A DNA stretch of 64,000 nt from an uncultured Nonlabens sp. (GCA_947491755.1 CANLKV010000002.1:496001-560000), one strand, 5' to 3'. Positions 34,710 through 45,225 are shown, counted from the first letter of the stretch. Notes: generated by a model from the sequence alone, not told the origin. Numbers and translations: made by a program.

Positions 34710-37700
34710 TTACTGTATTATCAATTTCTCGCTAGTTCGCCCTTCGGTAGTTTCAATGGTGATGATATAGGTACCAGTAACAATACTTTCTGGGAGCTGC
34801 ATCTCAACAACATTACCATTCACCTGCGTTTCATTAGTGCTCCATACTCTTTGCCCCAACATATTTGTTACTTCTACTGAAGTTACAGCGGCAGTACTTG
34901 TTATACTTAAAATGCCACCGGTATAAGGGTTAGGATACATGCTCAACGATAGTTGCTCATTTGTTATGCTAGATAACGTAGATTTTGATGCGGTTATGAA
35001 ATAGCGATCTGTCATTTGCTCCTCACCTGCTGGTATTTCAAAATCAACAGAAGTCTGATCGCCCGGAACTAGGTCAATATAAGTTTCTGTCACGGCATCG
35101 TATAGATACAACGGCTGAGAAATTCTTGCTGCATTAAACTCTAACGTATACTGCTGTCCTCTCATATTGTTCATTGCAATAGGCATCATCACATCATTAG
35201 CTAGTGGTGGACGACGGTCGATACTCAACTTGCTTGTTCCATTCATAAAGAAAATATTCTCGTCTTGGTTAGCAAATTTGTAACTGTCTTTAAAGTCAAT
35301 ACCTGCATCATATACATTATCAAAGTATGCCAGGGCACCATCAATAGTCTGCTGCGATCCATCAGTACCTCTTTTATTTAAGGAGACTCTCAATATTTCA
35401 GTAGCGTTGTAAACTGATAAGATTTGCTGATTGACATTTTTATCCGCTTCCGCGAAAGCGATATTAGGCGATGCCCCTGTAGTCACAATAAAGAAACCTG
35501 TATTAGGTTGAAGGAACTTATTGACACTAGTTCCAGAGGTAGACCCACTATTTGTAACTGTAGTAATATTGTTTTGAACATCTACCGTTATGTAAGCACC
35601 TCTTGTGTTGACCGTAGGATCCCATAGAAACACATCCTGATCATTTACTCCTGTGCTGCGTTGCAATAAGGTCTCCAGATCAACTGGCGCTTGATAAGGA
35701 TTACCTACAAAATTGAAAGATCCAGCAGTCCCGTTTAAACTAGGTACTGTAAAACCTTGTGTTTGTAATGTTCCCGTCATGCGCAAGGTTGTGTTTGTCG
35801 CAGGCGTATCATTATCGTTCAAATCGATGGTTCGATCCCCACGCACCAGCATTCTATAAGGAGTACCAGCAACGATGGTGTTGGTATCTGTATTACCTAC
35901 AGCTTCCCATTGCGAACTGCTATTATTAAAGGTGAATAAGGATGGGTTTCCTGTAGGAGTTATGTCAAATCCATTAGCACCCGTTGCAGATCCTGTAATA
36001 TCAGTCCCTAATCCAACAACTTCACTACCACCCTCTTGCCAGTTGGCATAAATAGATGTGGTCGATGACACAGGCGAACTTATAAATCTAAACGCTCTGC
36101 GAGCTGGTAGATAACGTTCTATCATTACGTCACCGGTAATCGTGCTTCCCGATGGAATCTCGTCCACATAGGCTGTTGCAGTGGCACTGCTTTTAAATAC
36201 CAGTTGTTGACCTGTATTTATAGTAACATCACCAGCTAATACCTTAAAGAGGTCGTTGATACTCACATTATTTTCTATCGTTAAATCATTATTGGTAACG
36301 ATTCTAGCAACCTCCATATCGTTACCGGCAATGCGATGCGGATTGTCGTTAGTAAATCTAATTTTAGCATTAGTAGTAACTGTTCCACTATTTATAAAAT
36401 CCTTAGCCACTTGCAATTGCGCGTTAGTAAACTCAAGAGTTGCTCCAGTATTTACAGTAACATTTTGAAAAGTTAGGGCATTATTCAATTGATAGGTACC
36501 ATTCTGAACTTCAAGGTTATCATATATAGTGCTTACTCCATCTGGATCGAATGGCGCGATATCGTTGCTTGCGTAAATAAAGGTTACTCCATCTGGTCGG
36601 AATGGGGTATTGTCTGCAACGACACTACCTGTAGATGTTAAGGTCCACTCATTGATATCAAAAAGCGAATTGTTCTTAGGCTGGATACGGCTGCGGGTAG
36701 CTCGTATATTGTTTGTAAAATCCCAGTCCTTTCCAGTACCGTCTTCTCCTAAAACGCCATACGTGTCTATGGTTATATAGTTCTCTGTAGTAAAGTCTGC
36801 ACCATATACTAGCGCATAGGGATCATCACCATCAGAACCTAGAAGGGCATCGCTTCCTATAAAATCTGGCTGTGTATTATACACCTCATTAAATGCATTA
36901 CGACCTATTACGTAATATTGCCCAGGAGCGATGGATCCAGTAAGTTTTGCTTCTTCTGTATCAGCAGCATTACCGCTGCGCTGTCTACCTAGTCGTATGT
37001 TCTCTGTATCAAAATTGATGGTAGTGGTACCATAATTATAGATCTCAATAAAGTTACCGCGGGCATCAGTAGGATGCGCTACCTCACTTATATATAATTG
37101 ATAAGGCAACGGATTGTATTCAAATTTAAAAATAGCGCCTGCATTCTGTTGTGGAAGACCGTTTGGATCGTTTGATGGTCCAGAAGTTTGTCCCTCGCTA
37201 TCAATAATGGCATAAATTGTTTTTCCATCTGGCGCAATGGCAATATCTCTATAACGGTCTACGCTAGAATGAAAAATAGTAAAGTCACCCGTTACGGCCT
37301 TACCAGTCTCATCAAGCTCATAGCGGTATATACTACCAGATTTTAACGAAGGTATTAATAAACTTTTACCCCATGGGATTGCAGAACCTTCGTAAATATC
37401 AATACTAGATGGAGCAACAGATGGCCAGGTTCTAAATCCTCCTGTAGGGTTTGTAGTAGCACCGGAATTATAGTTTGCAATGGGGTCTTCAAGATCAGAC
37501 GGTCTGGGGAAGCTAAGCTCTGGAAACTTATCTGACTCATCGACACTATTACCATTATTATAAACCCAGTCACATTCGTTAAAACTACCAAAGTCTCCAC
37601 CCTCGTAACCGTTACCTAGGCCGCAAATGCTTGCTTTTTTACAGTGTGTAAAACCTAACCCATCACGATCTCCTACAATAAAAGGCCAGCCGTAATTACC

Positions 37701-38639
37701 ACCAGCTTTAATGATGTTCACCTCATCATCCACACGGTCCCCATGCTCTGATGAATATAAAGTACCATCCGAGCCAAAAATAATACCCTGTGCATTTCTA
37801 TGACCATAGGTAAAAATATGGCTCTGTACTTTTCCGCTAGTTACGGATTGATCAGAGAAAGTATAATTGGTAGGATTTGAAACAACATCATGTGGGAAAA
37901 AAAATGGGTTGTCAGCAGGAACCGCATCATTATCAGGGTTCAAACGAAGGATTTTTCCTTTGTAATCTTTATAATCTTTGTTATTAACCTCTTGTTGAGT
38001 GGGCAAGGATTGTGATTGTATCAATCCACATTTATTAGCAAATTGATTGTAGCCTAGATCACCCAAGGTGTAATACAACTTGTTATCTGGACCTAACTTT
38101 AAACGACCAGAATTATGATCATTGCTTGCTGGCAGTTGATCAATGATCGTTAATTCAGAATTAGGATCAAAGTCGTTGCTAGCCGCTCTATACGTGTAAC
38201 GCGCAATTCTTAATTCCCTCTTACGGTCTGTCGTATAGGCATTAGAACCCGAGTTACCAGAGTCATAAGTATAAGCTACCCAGATGTATGGATTGCTCGT
38301 ATCATTGATATTAGAATACAGACTAGGGTGAATTGCCATACCCATAAGCCCATCTTGTCCTGCTGTAGAGTATACTTTTGATCTCAAGTCTAGCATTACC
38401 TCTTTTGCCCCAGTATCTGGGTTAACCCGCACGACGCTTTCCCCATTACCGTTACGCACTCGTCTTTCTGTCACCCATAACCATCCGTCTGGGCCTACTG
38501 TAATTTCGTTAGGGTTATTGAGTAATTGATTTTGATTAGCAATTTTGGTAACAGTCCATTCGCTGGCATCCGTTTCCTTTCTTTGAGCAAATAATACACT
38601 GCACAGCAATAGTGCAGCCACGAGTAATTTTGTATTCAT
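34710..38639 (-). CDS. T9SS-secreted PQQ-dependent sugar dehydrogenase-like protein with lamin-tail domain
   Basis: The 1309-residue secreted protein has a signal peptide (LLVAALLLCSVLFAQ). A six-bladed glucose/sorbosone dehydrogenase-like propeller spans about 28-510, with LGPDNKLYYTLGDLG, GHRNAQGI, SSEHGDRVDDEVN and GGNYGWPF. A lamin-tail-type domain follows (LYISEVAHPTDARGNFIEIYNYG at about 513). A long beta-rich stretch then leads to a type A T9SS sorting domain at 1230-1309 (LSMYPNP ... GTYIITIETTEGRTSEKLIIQ). A palindrome variant encodes AFAEA near residue 1060. It lies 27 bases downstream of the 1695-residue T9SS gene and is probably in the same operon. Cofactor and substrate are untested. 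Confidence 0.9.
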   Translation of the reverse strand: MNTKLLVAALLLCSVLFAQRKETDASEWTVTKIANQNQLLNNPNEITVGPDGWLWVTERRVRNGNGESVVRVNPDTGAKEVMLDLRSKVYSTAGQDGLMGMAIHPSLYSNINDTSNPYIWVAYTYDSGNSGSNAYTTDRKRELRIARYTYRAASNDFDPNSELTIIDQLPASNDHNSGRLKLGPDNKLYYTLGDLGYNQFANKCGLIQSQSLPTQQEVNNKDYKDYKGKILRLNPDNDAVPADNPFFFPHDVVSNPTNYTFSDQSVTSGKVQSHIFTYGHRNAQGIIFGSDGTLYSSEHGDRVDDEVNIIKAGGNYGWPFIVGDRDGLGFTHCKKASICGLGNGYEGGDFGSFNECDWVYNNGNSVDESDKFPELSFPRPSDLEDPIANYNSGATTNPTGGFRTWPSVAPSSIDIYEGSAIPWGKSLLIPSLKSGSIYRYELDETGKAVTGDFTIFHSSVDRYRDIAIAPDGKTIYAIIDSEGQTSGPSNDPNGLPQQNAGAIFKFEYNPLPYQLYISEVAHPTDARGNFIEIYNYGTTTINFDTENIRLGRQRSGNAADTEEAKLTGSIAPGQYYVIGRNAFNEVYNTQPDFIGSDALLGSDGDDPYALVYGADFTTENYITIDTYGVLGEDGTGKDWDFTNNIRATRSRIQPKNNSLFDINEWTLTSTGSVVADNTPFRPDGVTFIYASNDIAPFDPDGVSTIYDNLEVQNGTYQLNNALTFQNVTVNTGATLEFTNAQLQVAKDFINSGTVTTNAKIRFTNDNPHRIAGNDMEVARIVTNNDLTIENNVSINDLFKVLAGDVTINTGQQLVFKSSATATAYVDEIPSGSTITGDVMIERYLPARRAFRFISSPVSSTTSIYANWQEGGSEVVGLGTDITGSATGANGFDITPTGNPSLFTFNNSSSQWEAVGNTDTNTIVAGTPYRMLVRGDRTIDLNDNDTPATNTTLRMTGTLQTQGFTVPSLNGTAGSFNFVGNPYQAPVDLETLLQRSTGVNDQDVFLWDPTVNTRGAYITVDVQNNITTVTNSGSTSGTSVNKFLQPNTGFFIVTTGASPNIAFAEADKNVNQQILSVYNATEILRVSLNKRGTDGSQQTIDGALAYFDNVYDAGIDFKDSYKFANQDENIFFMNGTSKLSIDRRPPLANDVMMPIAMNNMRGQQYTLEFNAARISQPLYLYDAVTETYIDLVPGDQTSVDFEIPAGEEQMTDRYFITASKSTLSSITNEQLSLSMYPNPYTGGILSITSTAAVTSVEVTNMLGQRVWSTNETQVNGNVVEMQLPESIVTGTYIITIETTEGRTSEKLIIQ
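35445..35460. repeat. Palindrome copy 8 (variant, in T9SS dehydrogenase gene)
   Basis: CGCTTCCGCGAAAGCG, one substitution from the 16-mer. On the minus strand it encodes AFAEA. Confidence 0.9.
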
Positions 38640-38666
38640 TAGATATTGGTTTGGTTTATTTTGGTA

Positions 38667-41600
38667 TTATTCGATAGCAAATTTGACAGCCGTGTAATCG
38701 CTATTGCGGTAAATTTGTGCTAGATAGATACCGGTCGCCACTCCAGAGACGTTGTATCCAGATTTTATTCGATCTAGTTCGCTTTCGCGAAAGCGTAACA
38801 ATTCCTTACCCGTCAGGTCAAATATAACCACTTCGGTAATGGTATTGTCATTTGTTTTGAGATATAAATTACCGCTAGCACTCTCTTGATAAACAGTAGT
38901 GTTTTCTCTGGACGAAAGCGTATCAGAAGACAAAGTTCCTTTTGCAAAAGTCAGTGCAAAGCGGGATTTGTTTATTCCATCTGTAGTCAATGTGAACTCG
39001 TAAGCACCATCTATTCCTAGATCGTGATACACGCCTAGCTCCTTATCCCATAAATAAACCGGCTGTGTTTGATCTATATTTTGAAATTCTGTTGCCTCGA
39101 TACGATAGTTATTTTTTGCAATACCATGTACCCCTAAATCAATTATTTGCTCTGATGATATAGTAGGTAAAGCTCGAATAACGTAGGGCTTATTTTGGTA
39201 AGTGATGTACAAGTCTGACTCACCAGGAGCACCAGCCATTAGACCATCATATCCCATATCGTGACCTGTTGTAAATTGATCGTCAAAACCTAGTAATACC
39301 TCGCGCTTTGCGCCTGCATTGGACTCAAAGTTAAGGCGTATTAATTCCACGTTTACATCTTGTTTGTTAGATCGGTCTTGAGGGACAGCGTGGGCGTCAG
39401 AGCCAGGAGCAGCAAAAAACACAGTATTGTCCGCCATATGTGTTTTAAACGTACGCTGACTGTTATAAAAGTTAATCGTACCTGGGGCATTCACAGTCAC
39501 ATAAAATCCTTGCGCTACTGGTATATTAAATGTAGGTGCAACCAGACTGGTCTCCCCTGTATTACCAGTACCTAGACCGTAACCATCATACTGTGAAGCA
39601 GCGGTAGTACCCAAGGCTGTTATGGTAGCATAGCCACCTTCATATGCCGTCAAAATATGACTGGTAGGACGGAATTGCTCCCACAGGTATAAGGTACCGT
39701 TTATTACAGATTGAGTAGGGTCTGTTGCATCTACGTTATCCTTTATGAACTCCCTCGCATCAATAGCAGACGGATACGGATTTCCTACTAGAGAAGTTAC
39801 GTTATCCACTATAGGATTTTGTCCACCTGGGTGCGCAGCATTAATGCTGATGGTACCGTTGTTAGGCCTACCAGAGAACAACATAACCGCATCTGATGTG
39901 ACACTGTTAGAAGAACCTTTTTGAGACCAACCTATACCGGGATAAACTCTAGTAGTGCTGGGATTTACCCTAGTCCAGTCATTGTAAGTTAATCCATTAA
40001 CAAACGTATACAACCAGTTTGAACTAATCGTCAAAGGGTCTGATGCGCCCGGCGTTTTATTAGTGGTAAAGTTTACTGGCGCTCCATCCTGTCCGTCCAG
40101 CATCTCGTTTAAGAAGAAATATGGAGCAGATGTATTGAGCTCTTGCGTTACAATAGGCGAGCTCCAATAATTATAAGAATAGGGGCTGGTTAACCCAGAC
40201 TGACTTCTTAATAATTTACCGTTAGAACCAGCGTTTAAAGTACTCTCCATCGTTTGAACTAATTGAGAGTCACCTAATAACTCAAGGGTGCCGTCAAGGT
40301 TCAATTGCCAGGAGTTTTCTATCAAATGATCTGCCTCTACCGTAACTGTTTTATCAGTATCAATTTGCAGTCCTATCATTTGATAATCTCTGCGTTGTGT
40401 CACATCGTGCTTTACATGAACAATTCCAGCCGTTGTGTTTTCTAGGTCTGCTGGATCCCATACGGTATCATAAACATAAGTACTAGCAACATCCAGACGA
40501 CCGTCTTGAGAAGTTACATAAGGTAAAGGGGCGCTCTGAGGTAAAATGGACTTTATATTGTACATAGTCGCATTCTCTAGATTAACCGATTGATCGCTCA
40601 TCTTAGATCTAATAAACTCGGTAAAAGGGAAGTAAGCCAATAGATCTGTATAATTGACATCTACGTCTTTTACTAAAAATTTACCAGAGATCTTAGTTCC
40701 GTTTTGATCAATTTCTTGATAAACGATACGACGCATATCCTCTTCATCAATCGCATTATTGAAAATACGTACTTCATCAATGCTACCATCAAAATAATAT
40801 TGATCAGCAGCAGTACTAGCGGCTCTACGTCCTATACGTAATGGATCTGTTGTTGTCGCCGTAGCAGCATTTGCGATACTCACTGATTTTTTCAACATTC
40901 CGTTGATGTATATATTGAACAGCTCGTTAGGAGCATCATACATCGCAGCAACGTGATACCATTTACCAATACTTAAGGCATCACCAGCATTTAAGTTTAC
41001 AGCAGATACATTACCTGCAGCATTTGTTACTCGAGCTCTTACTCTCAATTGATTATTAATGTCCAGGTCTAAAGAACCGCCAGACATGATAGTAGCACGA
41101 TTTGTTGGTGCCTCGTCAATGAGTACCCATGCCATAAGAGTAAATGCATTAGTATTGCTTAAGAGAGGGTTGTCTAGCTCTATATAATCATTGCGACCAT
41201 CAAAGTCGATCGTATAAGAGTCGTTCAAATTAATAGGAGCTCCATAAATGGTGGTATCAAAATCATTATTAGAATCGTTGACCCCATCCCTATCTGTATC
41301 TGTAGTGGCGGTAATTTGCCCTGATCCGTTATCTAGTGCAGCATAATAACTGTCTAGGATATCTCTTTTTGTAGGGTCAGAGTTAGTGGCATCATCACTA
41401 TACAAGTCCAGATAGTCTGGTATGCCGTCTCCATCGGTATCTTTAGGTAAGTTGTAAGAACTTGTTCCATGATCATCGCTATTACCACCAGCATCTTCAT
41501 CGTTATTATCAAAGTCAGTCAAGATTCCCTCATCTCCTATATCTGTCGACAATCGACCACTTAAAAAACCATCACCATCGGTCCCATCATTAAGTACTCC

Positions 41601-43754
41601 GTCCTCTATATCTAAGCCCTCGCCACGGCCATCGCCGTCCGTATCTAGATCACCAAAACCGTCATTTTCTAGCACATCGAATATTCCATCGTTGTCACTG
41701 TCTAGATCTAGGTAATTAGGGATTCCATCCCCATCAGAATCCTGCGGTACATAATCTTTATAATCATCATGCAATCCATCATTGTTGGTGTCTTTCCATT
41801 CCGTCCCACCATTAGAATTAAACGTAGTGGCGTCGTTGTCTGGATCGATAGTTGTAACGGCGCTAGGCTTACCTATTTCAATCACATTAGGAATACCGTC
41901 ATTATCGTTGTCTATATCAATAACATCTGCAACGCCGTCACCATCAACATCACATAGTTGTTGAGTGATCAAAATATCATCAATTCCTAAGTCATTTCCT
42001 AATCCACCAGGCTGGTCGTTTATGAAGGTAATGGTGAATTTAGTAACCGTTGGTGTAAATGTTTCGGAATATTCATACCAGTCACCGGCAAGGTTATCCT
42101 TATCGGTAGGCGCAATATCTCCAGTAGATTTTGACGCAATTAAATTGCCGAATTCATCACGGAATTCAACACGTATTCTGGGTCGTAGTCTAGGATCATC
42201 GTCCCATGTGTCGCCACCAGGACAACCATTTAAACAAGGAGCCTCATCTGTATCAAGATTTAAGGCCCAGAAGCTGTAAGTAATAGGAACATTAGCTATA
42301 ATGCCATCTACTTCGGTTTTATAAAACTCTCCTGCATCAATAGCTGCATTGAACAAAGCAAACCTTCCATTAGTATTGCCTGTATGGTCTCCTCCTAAGT
42401 GCCAAAAATCTGCAGCCCATGAAGTAATTTGAGCCGAATTTGTCACCGTATATTCACCGTCATTTACATTAATTTCAGAGTCAACCTCGTCTGGACTAAT
42501 TCCCTCTATATTATCTTCAAAAGGATAGGTTGTGGTGACCGCTGGATTGTTATCATTGATACGCACTTTTGTAGTACCCTGACCGAATGTTTCTTCTAGG
42601 AACTTTATAGTTACGCTAGTTGACGATGGAACTAATTCACATAAAGTTTGTTCAACACTATCGAGTATTCCATCATTATCGTCATCAATGTCTATATTAT
42701 CAGTGATCCCATCTCCGTCAGTATCAGGAAATGTTTGCTTTCCTTCGCCACCTATTGCAAAATTATATGGGTTCTTGATAGGATCGCTATTTGGTATGGA
42801 TACAACAGCGTTATGCGTACCTACAGAAGCTGGATCATAGCGAATCGTGAAGGTGGTAGTCTCGTCAGAAGTTAATGAAAAATCAGTAGGCTGTGTTACT
42901 ATGGTAAATTCAGGATCACCAGTTATTGTTACCTTAGCAGAACCAGCACCTGTTAAATTTAAAGTATTTAATCCACCATTAATAATAGTAAAAGTTTTAT
43001 CAACAGCACCGGCACTAATGTCAAAGGACCCAAAATTTGTATTGTTCGATCCAGAGATTTCTGTGGAACCGTCTGCAACTAATATATTATTGGATGTTAT
43101 AAAAGTATCATTGTCAGGACGTACAATGTTCATTGTATAATCCTCAACCTCTACTTGATTTTCCCAAGTTTCTAGACATGGATTGTTTGACATCCAATCG
43201 TATCTAACCTTAAATCTGATTACTCTGGCTCCCAGTGGCGCGTCGTTTGGGATTTTGTAGGTGTAAGAAAAGGTAGTGTTATACTCGGTCTGATCAAGAA
43301 AAATACGCTCGCCAGCATCAGTAAAATCTCCATCATTATTCCAGTCAACAAAAATTGCAAAGCGACTTTGTTGTTCTTTATTATCTGCATCTCCATCTGT
43401 AGTAAACGTAAACACGACATTTTCACCCCTAACGACGTCGGTTGACATTGAGGTGTAATTTTGATAACCATATGGAGAGGCAGTTGTATAAGCTCTATTG
43501 GTACCTGTTAATGCTTGTACATTATCAATTGTTCCAAACTGAACTCTTTTAAAATATATCTCATCAGCATTATTTTGATTACCGATGTTTCTGACAGTAC
43601 ATTGCCCATCAACATACAACGATGTAAGAAAAATTAAGGATAATAGCGAAAGCTTCCATACAGATAGCCTAAATACCGCTGCTATAGCGGTGGTTGGTAT
43701 AGTTGTTCCCATTATTAGATAGTTAGCCAAGTCTATCAATCCACTTTTATTCAT
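38667..43754 (-). CDS. Giant T9SS-secreted protein with GEVED, thrombospondin type 3 and LamG-like domains
   Basis: The 1695-residue protein has an atypically long N-terminus before its hydrophobic export segment (LSLLSLIFLTSLYVDGQC); M15 (MGTTIP) may be the real start. Domains in order: GEVED at about 105-215 (FVDWNNDGDFTDAGERIF), an ASH/choice-of-anchor-D-like domain at 220-340, Asp-rich thrombospondin type 3 calcium repeats (DTDGDGITDNIDIDDDNDG and about five more), a LamG/concanavalin-like domain at roughly 865-1030, and a C-terminal T9SS sorting domain (ending TGIYLAQIYRNSDYTAVKFAIE). RFRES near residue 1655 is palindrome-encoded. It is probably an adhesin or surface-layer glycan-binding protein. 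It leads a two-gene unit with the dehydrogenase. Confidence 0.9.
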   Translation of the reverse strand: MNKSGLIDLANYLIMGTTIPTTAIAAVFRLSVWKLSLLSLIFLTSLYVDGQCTVRNIGNQNNADEIYFKRVQFGTIDNVQALTGTNRAYTTASPYGYQNYTSMSTDVVRGENVVFTFTTDGDADNKEQQSRFAIFVDWNNDGDFTDAGERIFLDQTEYNTTFSYTYKIPNDAPLGARVIRFKVRYDWMSNNPCLETWENQVEVEDYTMNIVRPDNDTFITSNNILVADGSTEISGSNNTNFGSFDISAGAVDKTFTIINGGLNTLNLTGAGSAKVTITGDPEFTIVTQPTDFSLTSDETTTFTIRYDPASVGTHNAVVSIPNSDPIKNPYNFAIGGEGKQTFPDTDGDGITDNIDIDDDNDGILDSVEQTLCELVPSSTSVTIKFLEETFGQGTTKVRINDNNPAVTTTYPFEDNIEGISPDEVDSEINVNDGEYTVTNSAQITSWAADFWHLGGDHTGNTNGRFALFNAAIDAGEFYKTEVDGIIANVPITYSFWALNLDTDEAPCLNGCPGGDTWDDDPRLRPRIRVEFRDEFGNLIASKSTGDIAPTDKDNLAGDWYEYSETFTPTVTKFTITFINDQPGGLGNDLGIDDILITQQLCDVDGDGVADVIDIDNDNDGIPNVIEIGKPSAVTTIDPDNDATTFNSNGGTEWKDTNNDGLHDDYKDYVPQDSDGDGIPNYLDLDSDNDGIFDVLENDGFGDLDTDGDGRGEGLDIEDGVLNDGTDGDGFLSGRLSTDIGDEGILTDFDNNDEDAGGNSDDHGTSSYNLPKDTDGDGIPDYLDLYSDDATNSDPTKRDILDSYYAALDNGSGQITATTDTDRDGVNDSNNDFDTTIYGAPINLNDSYTIDFDGRNDYIELDNPLLSNTNAFTLMAWVLIDEAPTNRATIMSGGSLDLDINNQLRVRARVTNAAGNVSAVNLNAGDALSIGKWYHVAAMYDAPNELFNIYINGMLKKSVSIANAATATTTDPLRIGRRAASTAADQYYFDGSIDEVRIFNNAIDEEDMRRIVYQEIDQNGTKISGKFLVKDVDVNYTDLLAYFPFTEFIRSKMSDQSVNLENATMYNIKSILPQSAPLPYVTSQDGRLDVASTYVYDTVWDPADLENTTAGIVHVKHDVTQRRDYQMIGLQIDTDKTVTVEADHLIENSWQLNLDGTLELLGDSQLVQTMESTLNAGSNGKLLRSQSGLTSPYSYNYWSSPIVTQELNTSAPYFFLNEMLDGQDGAPVNFTTNKTPGASDPLTISSNWLYTFVNGLTYNDWTRVNPSTTRVYPGIGWSQKGSSNSVTSDAVMLFSGRPNNGTISINAAHPGGQNPIVDNVTSLVGNPYPSAIDAREFIKDNVDATDPTQSVINGTLYLWEQFRPTSHILTAYEGGYATITALGTTAASQYDGYGLGTGNTGETSLVAPTFNIPVAQGFYVTVNAPGTINFYNSQRTFKTHMADNTVFFAAPGSDAHAVPQDRSNKQDVNVELIRLNFESNAGAKREVLLGFDDQFTTGHDMGYDGLMAGAPGESDLYITYQNKPYVIRALPTISSEQIIDLGVHGIAKNNYRIEATEFQNIDQTQPVYLWDKELGVYHDLGIDGAYEFTLTTDGINKSRFALTFAKGTLSSDTLSSRENTTVYQESASGNLYLKTNDNTITEVVIFDLTGKELLRFRESELDRIKSGYNVSGVATGIYLAQIYRNSDYTAVKFAIE
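38780..38795. repeat. Palindrome copy 9 (in giant T9SS gene)
   Basis: Exact CGCTTTCGCGAAAGCG, read on the minus strand in the RFRES frame inside the sorting domain. Confidence 0.95.
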
Positions 43755-43777
43755 GGACGAACGACCTATTTATTGGA

Positions 43778-43785
43778 CAAAACTA
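43778..43785 (-). promoter_or_regulatory. Candidate -7 element of the T9SS operon
   Basis: On the minus strand it reads TAGTTTTG, an exact TAnnTTTG match 23 bases before the ATG at 43754. No clear -33 TTTG is seen. Confidence 0.4.
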
Positions 43786-43825
43786 ATTTATGGACAAGAT
43801 ATAACCTATTTATTTTCAATAATTT

Positions 43826-43858
43826 CACAAAAAAAAGCCTTATTTACCTAAGGCTTTT
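43826..43858 (-). terminator. Rho-independent terminator of the LysM gene
   Basis: A 10-bp perfect stem (43833-43842 with 43849-43858) has a T-run on the minus-strand side. It separates the LysM gene from the T9SS operon. Confidence 0.88.
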
Positions 43859-43880
43859 AACAAAGGTTAAATAAATTAGC

Positions 43881-44258
43881 TTATTTTACAGGTATTACCA
43901 AGTTTTGACCCGGATGAATGACATCTGGATTCTGTAATTTGTCAGAATTTGCTTGAAATATCTGCTTGTATTTCATAGGATCGCCATAATAATGTTTTGC
44001 AATCAAACTTAAGGACTCTCCTTTTTCAACGGTGTGCAAGGCATAAATGGAGGTATCTGCTACTTTTATATCAGCCTCAATATCTGTAGGGTTTTCCCCT
44101 CCTACTTTTTTTATTTCATCCCATAACAGGTCTTTTTCATAAGGAGTGCTGGCCGTTCCAGAAATTTTCAATTTACCTGCATTCTCCTGCACATCTCCAC
44201 CGTGAATGTTTAATTTTTGACCTAGATCTAGGACACTTTGATACTTTTGCTTTACCAT
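43881..44258 (-). CDS. LysM protein related to Kbp/YgaU
   Basis: The 125-residue protein has an N-terminal BON-like region at about 10-70 (LDLGQKLNIHGGDVQENAGKL) and a C-terminal LysM repeat at about 75-124 (HTVEKGESLSLIAKHYYGD ... VIHPGQNLVIP). This two-part layout and length match E. coli Kbp (YgaU), a cytosolic potassium-sensing protein. No signal peptide is seen, which also fits Kbp and argues against a wall hydrolase role. It stands alone between two terminators. Confidence 0.88.
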   Translation of the reverse strand: MVKQKYQSVLDLGQKLNIHGGDVQENAGKLKISGTASTPYEKDLLWDEIKKVGGENPTDIEADIKVADTSIYALHTVEKGESLSLIAKHYYGDPMKYKQIFQANSDKLQNPDVIHPGQNLVIPVK

Positions 44259-44367
44259 GATAGTTGGTTTTATATTAAGCTTTAAAGATAAAAGGAATGA
44301 TAACCAATTTGAAAATATGAATCAATTTAAAATACCAATTTACACGCAATTAATTAGTTTAGAACAC

Positions 44368-44390
44368 AAAAAAACCGCTGCAAGAGCGGT
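44368..44390 (-). terminator. Rho-independent terminator of the YebC gene
   Basis: ACCGCT at 44374-44379 pairs with AGCGGT at 44385-44390, followed on the minus strand by seven T. Confidence 0.82.
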
Positions 44391-44414
44391 CCATATTATA
44401 GATGTCAGATATAG

Positions 44415-45164
44415 CTAGCCCTCCTCACTATCTTTTAATGTGGTGTATACATTATTGACATCGTCATCTTCTTCCAGCTTTTCTAATAGTTTATCAACGT
44501 CCTCTCGTTGCTCTGCAGTGAGTTCTTTTTGCACTGTAGGAATGTATTCAAAACCAGAACTTAAAATCTCAAAGCCCAGCTGTTCCAGTCCCGACTGTAA
44601 AGCTCCGTAATTTTGAAACTCTGCATAGATCATGATTCCATCGACACTATTATCATCATCCTCGTCTTTCTCATCCAGGAACAGTTCCTCTGCGCCATAA
44701 TCAATCAATTCTAGCTCCAACTCCTCTAGGTCTTGACCTGCAGCAGGTATTCTAAAATGACATTTATGATCAAACATAAACTCTACAGAACCGCTCGTAC
44801 CTAGGCTACCGTCATATTTTGTGAAATAACTACGCACATTTGCCACAGTCCTGTTATTATTATCGGTAGAAGTTTCTACCAGTACTGCAATCCCATGTGG
44901 GGCATAACCTTCAAACAGCACCGTCTCATAATTCTTGGTGTCTTTATCACTTGCTTTTTTAATCGCACGCTCCACATTTGCCTTGGGCATGTTGACCGAT
45001 TTAGCATTCTGAATAACGGCACGTAGCTTTGCATTAGCATCTGGATCTGGACCTCCCTCTTTAACCGCGATGACAATATCTTTTCCTATACGTGTAAACG
45101 CTTTGGACATAGCGCTCCATCGTTTCATCTTTCTAGCCTTGCGGAATTCAAATGCTCTTCCCAT
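44415..45164 (-). CDS. YebC/PmpR family protein
   Basis: From ATG 45164 the protein has 249 residues and starts MGRAFEFRKARKMKRWSAMS, a close variant of the family start. The upstream in-frame ATG at 45218 adds only 18 poorly conserved residues. The core NAKLRAVIQNAKSVNMPKANVERAIKKA and the SGSVEFMFDH region are diagnostic. YebC proteins were long called transcription regulators, and some have since been tied to translation of proline-rich stretches. An acidic C-terminus (LEKLEEDDDVNNVY) is also typical. Confidence 0.95.
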   Translation of the reverse strand: MGRAFEFRKARKMKRWSAMSKAFTRIGKDIVIAVKEGGPDPDANAKLRAVIQNAKSVNMPKANVERAIKKASDKDTKNYETVLFEGYAPHGIAVLVETSTDNNNRTVANVRSYFTKYDGSLGTSGSVEFMFDHKCHFRIPAAGQDLEELELELIDYGAEELFLDEKDEDDDNSVDGIMIYAEFQNYGALQSGLEQLGFEILSSGFEYIPTVQKELTAEQREDVDKLLEKLEEDDDVNNVYTTLKDSEEG

Positions 45165-45225
45165 TAAAAAATTTGATTTAGAAATTGTAAAATTAGCATT
45201 CTTACACCTCTCTTGCAACCATAAA

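Noticed and set aside
41769-43140. Several plus-strand open frames of 60-104 codons inside the giant T9SS gene
   Set aside because: They lie antisense to the Asp-rich calcium repeats and beta domains, with no promoter or conserved motif. The minus-strand frame has full domain support.
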